DNA of 64,000 bases from NCBI GenBank assembly GCA_963837365.1, contig CAWIMW010000001.1, positions 372,001 to 436,000 on the forward strand, read 5' to 3'. The stretch comes from CAWBXL01 sp963837365 (GTDB lineage: Bacteria; Acidobacteriota; Terriglobia; Terriglobales; Acidobacteriaceae). Below, one piece after another: positions 16,979 to 25,049 of this stretch. The position numbers and the translations under genes were made by a program. How positions within the stretch are numbered: the stretch's first letter is position 1; the number at the start of each line of letters is the position of its first letter. The notes beneath the pieces are model-generated. The model was not told where the DNA came from. It did no database searches and saw only the letters and a program-made list of their open reading frames with translations.

Positions 16979-18901
16979 GTGAAGACCATCAATCGCCGTG
17001 AGTTTGTTACAACTGCCGCCGTGGTGGGGGCAGGCGCCGTTCTTGGCAGGGAAGCATTCGCCTTTCAAAATCAGAGCGCGACGGCGGGAACTGCTGGCAT
17101 TTCAAAACCAGTGGGGCACGAAGTGGTTGCGTCGCGAGCTCTGCCGTTCCCCATGAAGGATGTAAGGCTCCAGCCCGGCGCGTTCAATGCGGCAGCCGAG
17201 GCGAACCGTAAATATTTGAAGACCCTTCCGACTGACCGACTGCTGCATACCTTTCGGTTGAATGCGGGACTGCCCTCTTCCGCCGAGCCACTGGGGGAAT
17301 GGGAGAAGCCCGATTGCGAACTGCGCGGACACTTCACCGGCGGACACTATCTTTCGGCTTGCGCTTTGGCTTTTGCCAGTTCGGGAGATGAAGAACTCAA
17401 GCGCAATGGCGACTTGATGGTCGCAGAGCTGGCCAAGTGCCAGGCGCAACTCAAGAGCGGTTATCTCAGCGCGTTCCCCGTCACGTGGTTCGACCGCCTG
17501 CGCGATGGAGTGAGAGTCTGGGCGCCTTTTTACACCTACCATAAGATCATGGCCGGGCATCTCGACATGTACACGCTGGCCGGCAACGAACCGGCGCTGG
17601 ATACAGCAGAAAAAATGGCAGGTTGGGTACAAAGTTGGGTTGGGCCTTTGAGCGACCAGCAAATGCAGCGTGTGCTTCAGGAAGAATTCGGCGGCATGGG
17701 CGAAGTCCTCGCCAATTTATATGGCGTGACCGGCAAGCAGCAGTATCTCCGGCTCGCTCAGCGATTTGATAAGAGAGGATTCACCGATCCCCTTGCGGCG
17801 CATCGCGACGAACTCAAGGGACTGCACGCGAACACTCATATCCCGCAGGTCATCGCGGCGGCGCGTCTGTACGAAGTGACGGGGGACAAACGTTACTGGA
17901 ACATCGCCGACTACTTCTGGAATGAAGTGACCAGCGAGCGTGCCTATTGCACGGGCGGCGTCAGCAACTTCGAATTTTGGAAGACGGACCCTGGCGTACT
18001 GTCCACGCAACTCAGTGGAGACACGTCGGAGGATTGCTGCGAGTACAACATGATGAAGCTGACGCGGCATGTGTTCGGCTGGTCACCGCAAGCGCAGCAC
18101 ATGGACTATTACGAACGACTCATGTTCAATCACCGTCTGGGAACCATCGACCCGGAGACGGGAACAACCGTTTATTTCGTGCCGGTCGGGGGCGGCTACT
18201 CCAAAATTTACGCCAAGCCCTTCGATTCGTTCTGGTGTTGTAGCGGAAGTGGCGCGGAAGAGTTTGCCAAGCTGACCGACACCATTTACTTCCACGACGA
18301 CAACTCCATCTTCGTCAACCTCTATGTCGCTTCCGAGGTGAACTGGCCAGAGAAGGGAATTCGCCTGAGCCAGCAGACCTCCTTCCCGGAAGAACAAGGG
18401 ACCACTCTGATTGTCTCGGCGGCGAAGCCGGTCGATGTCGATTTGAAGTTGCGCATTCCGTACTGGGCCAAGAATGGCAGCGTGAAAGTAAACGGACGCG
18501 CCTTGCCGGCTTTCGCCGACCCCAGCAGCTATCTTGTCCTGCGGGGGCCGTGGAAGAACGGAGACCGCATCGAACTGAGCCTTCCGATGCAGCTGCACGC
18601 GGCCCCCATGCCCGACAGAGAAAGCCTTCAGGCGGCAATGTACGGGCCGCTGGTGTTGGCCGCGCGCTTCGGAAATGAGCCCAACGAAAAATGGTACCGT
18701 CACTACCAGGCCCAAACCAAGCAAGAGCCCGCACCACCGTTGCAGTTTAAAGGCAAGCTCGACGATCCGGCGAGTTGGCTCCAGCCCGCAGACGGGAAGC
18801 TCGCGTTTCGCGCAATTTCGCAGGGGCAACCCGTTACGTTCTTCCCGCTGTCGAGCGTCCTGCATGAACGGTATTTTGTTTACCACGAGATTCAGTCATG
18901 A
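16979..18901 (+). CDS. Tat-exported GH127-type beta-L-arabinofuranosidase (DUF1680)
   Basis: 640 residues from a GTG with AAAGGAG about 7 nt upstream. A Tat-like signal, NRREFVTTAAVVGAGAVLG, starts the protein. The body matches the DUF1680 family: GGHYLSACALAFASSGDEEL (121-140), YTYHKIMAGHLDMYTLAGN, then SEDCCEYNMMKLTRHVFGW and FWCCSGSGAEEFAK. Glu351, Cys353, Cys420 and Cys421 have the spacing of the zinc-binding set in the characterised enzyme HypBA1 (Glu338, Cys340, Cys417, Cys418), in which the first Cys of the CC pair is the nucleophile. It should therefore release beta-L-arabinofuranose, though related families (GH146 and others) share this chemistry. Its stop overlaps the next start as ATGA. 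Tat export suits a metal-loaded enzyme folded before transport. Confidence 0.88.
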   Translation: MKTINRREFVTTAAVVGAGAVLGREAFAFQNQSATAGTAGISKPVGHEVVASRALPFPMKDVRLQPGAFNAAAEANRKYLKTLPTDRLLHTFRLNAGLPSSAEPLGEWEKPDCELRGHFTGGHYLSACALAFASSGDEELKRNGDLMVAELAKCQAQLKSGYLSAFPVTWFDRLRDGVRVWAPFYTYHKIMAGHLDMYTLAGNEPALDTAEKMAGWVQSWVGPLSDQQMQRVLQEEFGGMGEVLANLYGVTGKQQYLRLAQRFDKRGFTDPLAAHRDELKGLHANTHIPQVIAAARLYEVTGDKRYWNIADYFWNEVTSERAYCTGGVSNFEFWKTDPGVLSTQLSGDTSEDCCEYNMMKLTRHVFGWSPQAQHMDYYERLMFNHRLGTIDPETGTTVYFVPVGGGYSKIYAKPFDSFWCCSGSGAEEFAKLTDTIYFHDDNSIFVNLYVASEVNWPEKGIRLSQQTSFPEEQGTTLIVSAAKPVDVDLKLRIPYWAKNGSVKVNGRALPAFADPSSYLVLRGPWKNGDRIELSLPMQLHAAPMPDRESLQAAMYGPLVLAARFGNEPNEKWYRHYQAQTKQEPAPPLQFKGKLDDPASWLQPADGKLAFRAISQGQPVTFFPLSSVLHERYFVYHEIQS

Positions 18902-19671
18902 TTCGCGCGGAGTCAGCCATGCGTCTCAGAATTTCCGGTGTGTTAATAGTCGGGCTTGTGCTCGCCCTGGTGGCATCGGCGCAAGACAAACCTTCGATAC
19001 CTCCGCATGGAAAGCTGTCGCCGCTTTTTAACGGGAAGGACCTCGCCGGATTCGACACCTTGCTCGAAAAACATGGCATCAACAGCGACCCTGACAAGGT
19101 CTTTCAGGTCGAAAAGGGAGTGCTGCATATATCAGGGCAGGAATTCGGCGGACTGGTGACGCAGAAAGAATACGGGAACTACTACCTGCGCGCCGAATTT
19201 AAATGGGGCGAGAAGACTTATGAGCCTCGCCAGGGGAAAGCCAGGGACAGCGGCATTCAATACAACATCACCGGACCCCTCAAAGTATGGCCGCGGATGA
19301 TGGAGTTTCAGATCAACGAGGGCGGCACCGGCGATATGTGGGTGGTCGGCGGTACCAGCGCGACGGTTGACGGGAAAGCTTATGAAAGCACGTCATCCGG
19401 GCCTGGTGCATACCTTCGCATTGCGCATATCGGCAGGGGCCCTCTGGTCAATGTCACGGGATACCGTGACCCGGCGGGCGAACTCGAAAAGCCCCACGGA
19501 CAATGGAATGTCCTGGAACTGGTGGTTGATCATGACCGGATCATGTATTTTGTGAACGGGAAACTCGCCCTCCTGGCGAGCAATGCAAACACAACCCAGG
19601 GCAAGGTCCTCTTTCAATGCGAAGGGTCGGAAGTATATTTCCGTAAGATGAAGATTGCGATGCTGAAATAG
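18898..19671 (+). CDS. Secreted DUF1080 protein (3-keto-disaccharide hydrolase-like)
   Basis: 257 residues. The first start overlaps the GH127 stop (ATGA); a second ATG seven codons in (18919) gives a tighter Sec signal, MRLRISGVLIVGLVLALVAS. The body is a concanavalin-like beta-sandwich typical of DUF1080: LFNGKDLAGFDTLL, GVLHISGQEFGGLVTQKEYG, RDSGIQYNI and FEGSE-like end motifs. Pfam names this family 3-keto-disaccharide hydrolase. Characterised members act on sugars already oxidised at C3. The next gene is a TIM barrel of the sugar isomerase/epimerase class, the other half often found with such enzymes. No 3-dehydrogenase (Gfo/Idh/MocA or GMC) is in the window, so the oxidised substrate would have to come from elsewhere. 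Family secure; activity inferred. Confidence 0.85.
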   Translation: MIRAESAMRLRISGVLIVGLVLALVASAQDKPSIPPHGKLSPLFNGKDLAGFDTLLEKHGINSDPDKVFQVEKGVLHISGQEFGGLVTQKEYGNYYLRAEFKWGEKTYEPRQGKARDSGIQYNITGPLKVWPRMMEFQINEGGTGDMWVVGGTSATVDGKAYESTSSGPGAYLRIAHIGRGPLVNVTGYRDPAGELEKPHGQWNVLELVVDHDRIMYFVNGKLALLASNANTTQGKVLFQCEGSEVYFRKMKIAMLK

Positions 19672-19688
19672 TCAGGGGGCTCGCGAAA

Positions 19689-20771
19689 TTGAATCGCCGA
19701 CAGTTTCTAGGTACCACAGCGGCTGCACTTGCATCCAGTCCGCTTTCCCTAACCGCGTCTGCCGAGGCGCAGGCTTCCACGAAAGACAACCGCTCTTCTG
19801 CGACGCCGCGTAAGAATCTCCCGATTGGTGTCTTCAATCCTCCTTTTCGCGGGATGTCACTGGACCAGATGCTGGAGAAATTTTCCAGCCTGGGAATTGA
19901 GGCGGTGGAGATTGGCGCAGGCGGCTATACCGGAACGCCACAATGCCCAGTCCCCGAATTGCTGGCGGACCCGGCAAAGACCCGGGAGTGGAAGCAGAAA
20001 TTTATCGATCACAACGTTCCCATTATGGCGATCACTTGCCATGGCAATGCGCTGCATCCGGATCCGGCAAAAGCGGGGGTTTTTGCTCAGCAATTTCGTC
20101 AAGCAATCCAGCTTGCCAGCATGCTGGAGGTTCCTACTGTAGTTGGCTTCTCCGGTTGCCCCGGCGGATCGCCAACCGATACTGTCCCCAATTGGATTAC
20201 CTACGGCTGGCCCGACGGCGCGGCCCCGCTCGAGTGGCAATGGAATGAGCGTGTCATTCCGTATTGGGCAGAAACCGCGAAGTTTGCCCGCGAACACGGT
20301 GTCCATCGCATAGCGCTGGAGATGCATCCGAATTTTGTGGTCTACAACCCGCGAACATTAATGCGCTTGCGTGAGGCTGTGGGTCCGGAAATCGGCGGCA
20401 ACTGCGACCTTAGCCATCTCTTCTGGCAGCAGTGCGATGCCGTCGAGGTCATTCGTTACCTCGGCAAGGAACAAGCTCTGTATCATGCGCATATGAAGGA
20501 CACCACGTTCATTCCAGAGAACGTGGCCCGCTACGGCGTCCTGAACTTTGCCAAGTCGAAGAATGACCGGGAAGGATCGGAATTTTTTCGCGCGGTTGGC
20601 TACGGACATGGTGCCAGCTTCTGGAAAGACGTGATTGCCGCCTACATGGAAGTGGGCTACGACGGAATGCTGAGCATTGAGAACGAGGACCCGATTCTCA
20701 GCGGAGAAGTTGGCGTTCAACGATCTCTCGCCACTCTCAAGAACGTTCGTGGAGAGATACTGGCGAGCTAA
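19689..20771 (+). CDS. Tat-exported sugar phosphate isomerase/epimerase-like TIM barrel
   Basis: 360 residues from a TTG start with an AGGGGG site about 9 nt upstream; 17 bp follow the DUF1080 stop. It begins with a Tat-like signal, NRRQFLGTTAAALASSPLSL. The remainder is an AP-endonuclease-2-type (beta/alpha)8 barrel: SSLGIEAVEIGAGGYTGTPQ, IMAITCHGNALHP, RIALEMHPNFVVYNP, IGGNCDLSHLFWQ, YHAHMKDT and MLSIENEDP. The Glu, Asp, His and Glu in the last four motifs are the expected divalent-metal ligands. Related proteins include xylose isomerase-like epimerases, YcjR-type 3-keto-sugar enzymes and hydratases. A Tat leader means it acts outside the cytoplasm on free sugars, not on phosphates. Coupling with DUF1080 suggests 3-keto-sugar chemistry. 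Confidence 0.85.
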   Translation: MNRRQFLGTTAAALASSPLSLTASAEAQASTKDNRSSATPRKNLPIGVFNPPFRGMSLDQMLEKFSSLGIEAVEIGAGGYTGTPQCPVPELLADPAKTREWKQKFIDHNVPIMAITCHGNALHPDPAKAGVFAQQFRQAIQLASMLEVPTVVGFSGCPGGSPTDTVPNWITYGWPDGAAPLEWQWNERVIPYWAETAKFAREHGVHRIALEMHPNFVVYNPRTLMRLREAVGPEIGGNCDLSHLFWQQCDAVEVIRYLGKEQALYHAHMKDTTFIPENVARYGVLNFAKSKNDREGSEFFRAVGYGHGASFWKDVIAAYMEVGYDGMLSIENEDPILSGEVGVQRSLATLKNVRGEILAS

Positions 20772-20879
20772 GACCGCCGCTTCTGCCCAGCGAAAGAAAA
20801 CAAGGTATGTACCGCGACCGCCTTCTCCACGCCCTGGAATCTTTGAGTAGATACTACTATCATGGCGGCGTATCGCACT

Positions 20880-20893
20880 TTAAGTAAACGATT
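20880..20893. promoter_or_regulatory. Candidate operator before GH3, repeated before TonB receptor 2
   Basis: TTAAGTAAACGATT occurs here and again at 24883-24896, an exact 14-bp match. In this copy the extended AGTAAACGATTACT (20883-20896) is a near-palindrome with a central CG. The second copy keeps only the left half. About 30 bp upstream is another small inverted repeat, AGTAGATACTACT (20846-20858). Shared control of the GH3 gene and TonB receptor 2 is inferred. Confidence 0.35.
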
Positions 20894-20924
20894 ACTCATA
20901 AGCCAATCTGAACTTCTGGAGATT

Positions 20925-23579
20925 ATGATGCGTCCAAACAACTACCGCGTGGTCGTGCTTCTAGCACTTGTGTACATCGCCAGCAGTTTGTCCGCCCAAA
21001 ATTCCGAAAAGCCGCCATATTTGAAGACTTCATTATCGGCTGAGCAGCGGGCCGCCGACTTGGTCCACCGCATGACCGTGGAAGAAAAGGTCTCTCAACT
21101 GGTGAACCAATCGCGCGCCATCCCCCGGTTGAATGTGCCGGACTACGATTGGTGGAGCGAGGCGCTTCATGGGGTGGCCAACAACGGCGGTATCACTACA
21201 TTCCCTGAGCCGGTCGGCTTGGCAGCCACCTTCGATACCGAAGCCATCCACCGCATGGCCATCGCGACCAGCATTGAGGCGCGAATCAAGTACGTGGAGG
21301 GCATGCGCGACGGGCACAGCGATATCTTTCAGGGGCTCGACTTCTGGGCGCCGAACATCAACATCTTCCGCGACCCCCGCTGGGGCCGCGGTCAGGAAAC
21401 CTACGGCGAAGATCCATTTCTATCCGGCCGCCTGGGAGTTGCATTCGTCACGGGCATGCAGGGTGACGATCCCAAATACTACCGGGTCATCTCCACGCCC
21501 AAGCACTACGCCGTCCACAGCGGGCCCGAAACTACGCGTCATAAGGCCGACGTGATGGTAAGCAAGCATGATGAGCTGGACACTTATCTGCCGGCATTTC
21601 GTGCGGCCGTAACCGAAGGCAAGGCCGGGTCGGTCATGTGCGCCTACAACAGCATCAATGGCCAGCCCGCATGCGTAAATGAATTCCTGCTGCAAGACCA
21701 GTTGCGCAACAAGTGGGAATTTCAGGGCTATGTAGTATCGGACTGCGATGCCGTCGTCAACGTCTTTCGCGATCATCACTTCACCAAGACCCAGCCTGAG
21801 GCATCTGCCCTGGCCATTCAGCGGGGCATGGATAACGAGTGCATTGACTTCGCAAAAGTGAAGGACGATCACGACTATCGCCCCTACTACGAAGCTTACA
21901 AGCAGGGATTCCTGAAAGAGAGCGAGATTGATACCGCACTCGTCCGCCTGTTTACGGCGCGCATGAAGCTGGGCATGTTCGATCCTCCGGAGATGGTCCC
22001 TTACACCAAAATTGATCCTAAGGAGCTGGACAGCGCGGAGCACCGTGCCTTAGCGCGGACCATCGCCAACGAGGCCATGGTGCTGCTGAAGAACGATGGC
22101 ACGCTGCCGCTGAAGCAGGGCAAACTCAAAATCGCTCTGGTGGGCCCGCTGGCGGACCAGACCAAGTATCTGCTGGGCAACTACAACGGCACACCCAACC
22201 ACATCGTTTCAGTGCTGGACGGTCTTAAAGCGGAATTTCCTGAAGCGCAGATCAGCTTCGTCCCCGGCACGCAGTTCCTGCGGGCGGATGGCGAACTAGT
22301 TCCGGAATCTGCGTTGACCAATTCAGAGGGGCAGCCCGGACTGACTGCCAAGTTCTCTTCGGGAGTCAATCCTGGGGAGGGCACCGTGCTGGCCACGCGA
22401 ACCGTGAGCAAGGTGGACTTGAAATCGGAGGACATTCCCCAGGAAGCGGCCGGCACCTATCCGCTCTCGGTGGAGTGGGACGGCTTCATTACCCCAACCG
22501 AAACCGGCGAGTACAGCATTGGAGCCCGCGGGATCGGCAATTTCGCAATGGTACTGATTGATGGCAAACCGCTGGCCATGCAGTATCTGAACAGTGAAAA
22601 GTCGCAAACCAAGGCCGGCCACGTTCATCTCGAACAGGGCAAGAAGACGCCGATCAAAGTTAGATATCGTGCGACCAAAGCCGGGACTCTCCAGATGCAG
22701 TTAATTTGGTCGAAGTACGATCCCAAACCGAGCCCGGAGGCAATTGAAGCGGCAAAGAAGGCCGATGTGGTCGTGGCTGTGATGGGAATCACCAGCGAAC
22801 TCGAAGGCGAGGAAATGCCGGTGAGCGAGGAAGGATTCAAAGGCGGAGACCGCACCAGTATTGATCTGCCGAAGCCAGAACAGGAGTTGCTCGAAGTAGT
22901 GACGGCTACAGGAAAACCTGTCGTACTGGTGCTCGCCAACGGAAGCGCGCTTGCCGTGAATTGGGCCCAGGAACACGTGAACGCGATTCTTGAGTCCTGG
23001 TACGCGGGCGAGGAAGGCGGCGCGGCGGTCGCGGAAACTTTGTCGGGGAAAAACAACCCAGCGGGACGCTTGCCGGTAACGTTCTACACCGGCGTCGACC
23101 AGCTGCCTCCGTTTGAAGATTATGCGATGAAGGGGCGCACCTACCGTTACTTCAAAGGCATGCCGCTGTATCCGTTCGGACATGGTCTGAGCTACACCAC
23201 ATTCTCTTACAGCGGGTTAAGGCTTCTGAGAAGTGCGATCAAAGCGGGAGATCCGCTCACGGTGGAAGTCACCGTCAAAAACACCGGCAAGCGTGAAGGA
23301 GATGAAGTGGCACAGCTCTATCTCAGTTTCCCCGATGTCGCCGGAGCACCTTTGCGCGCTCTGCGCGGGTTTAAACGTGTTCACTTAAAACCTGCTGAAT
23401 CCCAGCAGGTGAGTTTCGAACTGAATGAGCGCGATCTGAGCATGGTCAATGAAGCGGGCGAACCGATAATTGCTGAGGGCCAGTACACGCTTGCGATCGG
23501 TGGTGGGCAGCCGAACACGAAAGCGCCGGTGGTTGCGGGAACATTCCAAGTGAAGGGGACGAAGACGCTTCCGGAATAG
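20925..23579 (+). CDS. Secreted GH3 beta-xylosidase/beta-glucosidase with PA14 insert
   Basis: 884 residues from MMRPNNYRVVV, preceded by TGGAG; the open frame upstream adds 21 residues that do not form a signal. The Sec signal ends near SLSAQ (24). The GH3 N-domain holds WAPNINIFRDPRWGRGQETY (141-160), TPKHYAVHSGPE and GYVVSDCDAVVNV, with nucleophile Asp273. The SDCDAV form is common in beta-xylosidases. The C-domain is split by a PA14 domain at about 470-597 (VEWDGFITPTETGEYSIGAR). After it come ELEGEEMPV, with candidate acid/base Glu, and a fibronectin-III-like tail (FGHGLSYTTFSYSGLRL onward). The enzyme should remove terminal beta-glucose or beta-xylose after side chains are stripped. It is separated from the previous gene by 153 bp and may have its own promoter. 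Confidence 0.92.
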   Translation: MMRPNNYRVVVLLALVYIASSLSAQNSEKPPYLKTSLSAEQRAADLVHRMTVEEKVSQLVNQSRAIPRLNVPDYDWWSEALHGVANNGGITTFPEPVGLAATFDTEAIHRMAIATSIEARIKYVEGMRDGHSDIFQGLDFWAPNINIFRDPRWGRGQETYGEDPFLSGRLGVAFVTGMQGDDPKYYRVISTPKHYAVHSGPETTRHKADVMVSKHDELDTYLPAFRAAVTEGKAGSVMCAYNSINGQPACVNEFLLQDQLRNKWEFQGYVVSDCDAVVNVFRDHHFTKTQPEASALAIQRGMDNECIDFAKVKDDHDYRPYYEAYKQGFLKESEIDTALVRLFTARMKLGMFDPPEMVPYTKIDPKELDSAEHRALARTIANEAMVLLKNDGTLPLKQGKLKIALVGPLADQTKYLLGNYNGTPNHIVSVLDGLKAEFPEAQISFVPGTQFLRADGELVPESALTNSEGQPGLTAKFSSGVNPGEGTVLATRTVSKVDLKSEDIPQEAAGTYPLSVEWDGFITPTETGEYSIGARGIGNFAMVLIDGKPLAMQYLNSEKSQTKAGHVHLEQGKKTPIKVRYRATKAGTLQMQLIWSKYDPKPSPEAIEAAKKADVVVAVMGITSELEGEEMPVSEEGFKGGDRTSIDLPKPEQELLEVVTATGKPVVLVLANGSALAVNWAQEHVNAILESWYAGEEGGAAVAETLSGKNNPAGRLPVTFYTGVDQLPPFEDYAMKGRTYRYFKGMPLYPFGHGLSYTTFSYSGLRLLRSAIKAGDPLTVEVTVKNTGKREGDEVAQLYLSFPDVAGAPLRALRGFKRVHLKPAESQQVSFELNERDLSMVNEAGEPIIAEGQYTLAIGGGQPNTKAPVVAGTFQVKGTKTLPE

Positions 23580-23645
23580 GCGCGAATCGTGCAAAATCGC
23601 TTGAGCGGGCTGGTTGAGTTTTTGCGCATCCCGGTTTTACGAGGT

Positions 23646-24497
23646 TTAGGATTTCCCCGATGCGCGTCTGCGCAAAGAAAAGCCCATAGCCGTGGAGACG
23701 GCATCAGCAGCTGACTTCACTATGCTGGCAAGTACCGGAACCTGAGTTGGGCTTACGCGTGTGACCGGGCCCGAGATGCTGAGTGCGCCAACCGCCACCC
23801 TATCATTGTTGAGGATGGGTGCGCTGACGCAACGGCAGCCCAGCAAGGCTTCTTCGTTATCCACCGCATAGCCTAGACGACGGACTTTGTCCAGCTCCGC
23901 GCGCAGTTGGTTCATGTTGGTAATGGTTTTAGCAGTCATGCGCTGAAAAACCACGCCGCGAAGAACGCGCTCGTATTCACTGGCGGGAAGAAAAGCCACG
24001 AGTGCCTTGCCTAACGCTGTCTCCTGGATTGAGCGGCGGGTTCCAACCCGCGAGACAAGCCGGAAATCATGCAAGCTTTCCATCACATCGATGTACAAAA
24101 CCGTTCCTCGATCCAGTACACCCAGATTTACGGTCTCTTGAGTTGACCTCCACAGGTCGGCGAGGACCGGTCGGGCTACCACCTGCAGCGTGGCACTCAT
24201 GCTTGCGCAGACAGACATTTGTGTCAGCCTAGGGCCGATGAGGTAGGTGCCGCCTTCCGTATGGAGAAGATAGTTCTCACGTTCGAGGTGTCTGAGGAAA
24301 CGATGCGCCGTACTCTTGTTGATCCCGGTGTCGTCGCAAATCGCCTTGAGGCTGAGACCAACCGATGAGGTCTGCAACGCTTCGAGGATTCGCAAAACCT
24401 TGGAAATTACCCCCACCGACGCCCCTTGCGAGCGACCGGCCACTTGCGTCCGGGGCATCACCGCAGCCGTGCTATCGGATCCTACTACTCGTTTCAT
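23646..24497 (-). CDS. IclR-family transcriptional regulator
   Basis: 283 residues from an ATG with AGAGGAC 6 nt upstream; a TTG one codon earlier is possible. After a 30-residue variable tail, the winged helix runs ISKVLRILEALQ ... LSLKAICDDTGINKSTAHRF to ENYLLHTEGGTYLIGPRL. The IclR effector domain follows, with ETVNLGVLDRGTVLYIDVME, TALGKALVAFLP and EEALLGCRCVSAPILNN, the last being the usual ligand-pocket motif. IclR proteins often control sugar-acid and aromatic catabolism (KdgR, for example). It is convergent with GH3 and divergent from TonB receptor 2. The 552-bp region upstream contains three related GTTTC-type inverted repeats, which are plausible binding sites. The effector is unknown. 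Confidence 0.93.
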   Translation of the reverse strand: MKRVVGSDSTAAVMPRTQVAGRSQGASVGVISKVLRILEALQTSSVGLSLKAICDDTGINKSTAHRFLRHLERENYLLHTEGGTYLIGPRLTQMSVCASMSATLQVVARPVLADLWRSTQETVNLGVLDRGTVLYIDVMESLHDFRLVSRVGTRRSIQETALGKALVAFLPASEYERVLRGVVFQRMTAKTITNMNQLRAELDKVRRLGYAVDNEEALLGCRCVSAPILNNDRVAVGALSISGPVTRVSPTQVPVLASIVKSAADAVSTAMGFSLRRRASGKS

Positions 24498-24593
24498 CAA
24501 AGTCCTCTACCTAACAAAAATCGAGTTGACGCCTCGGAACACTATCACAGAAATGAACGATTTCAAGGGTTTATCTCACTTATTGAAACTGCG

Positions 24594-24769
24594 GTTTACA
24601 TAAATGAAACCTGCGAGAATCGATTAATCCGAGAAAGTCCCATGGGCGAGAACAGAAAGTCAGAGCTTCGAGGGCTTGTTCCGTTTCCGCCCTCAGTTTG
24701 TTTCAATAGATGAAACTTTATCCCCTTAACGTTACCGAAATAGGTCTTTCGAGTTTCACTATGTGAGAT
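24594..24769. promoter_or_regulatory. Array of candidate regulator sites between IclR and TonB receptor 2
   Basis: Three related 17-bp sites occur: GTTTACATAAATGAAAC (24594-24610), GTTTCAATAGATGAAAC (24700-24716, perfect GTTTCA/TGAAAC arms) and a weaker GTTTCACTATGTGAGAT (24753-24769). The first two agree at 14 of 17 bases. Also present are CTTAACGTTACC (24725-24736), with a perfect TAACGTTA core like the LacI-type sites near fucP, and CGAAATAGGTCTTTCG (24736-24751), with CGAAA/TTTCG arms. The first three are plausible IclR sites. No gene is visible anywhere in 24498-25049. Confidence 0.5.
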
Positions 24770-24838
24770 GCTCTGCCGGTTGACCGCTCGCTTAACTTGT
24801 TTTTTATGAATGATTTAGATTTCCGCTACGAAATTTTC

Positions 24839-24866
24839 TTGACAGTGAAATTGGATCACCTATACA
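24839..24866 (+). promoter_or_regulatory. Sigma-70-type promoter for TonB receptor 2
   Basis: TTGACA (24839-24844) and TATACA (24861-24866) are separated by 16 bp, giving a near-consensus promoter about 180 bp upstream of the receptor start. A long leader follows, including the 14-bp copy TTAAGTAAACGATT at 24883-24896. Confidence 0.6.
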
Positions 24867-25049
24867 ACCCGCTCTCATAAAGTTAAGTAAACGATTTCCT
24901 GAAATACGGATTTGTTCCTCCTGGCGCGGAGGAGCTACTTCAAAAATGGTGAATTCGGTAATCCAGTTGGGCAGGAAGTTGCAGTTCTAAGATTTCGTCA
25001 CAGACAGTTAGTACGGCACCGTTGACTTTTACTCTATTGGGGTGGGGAC

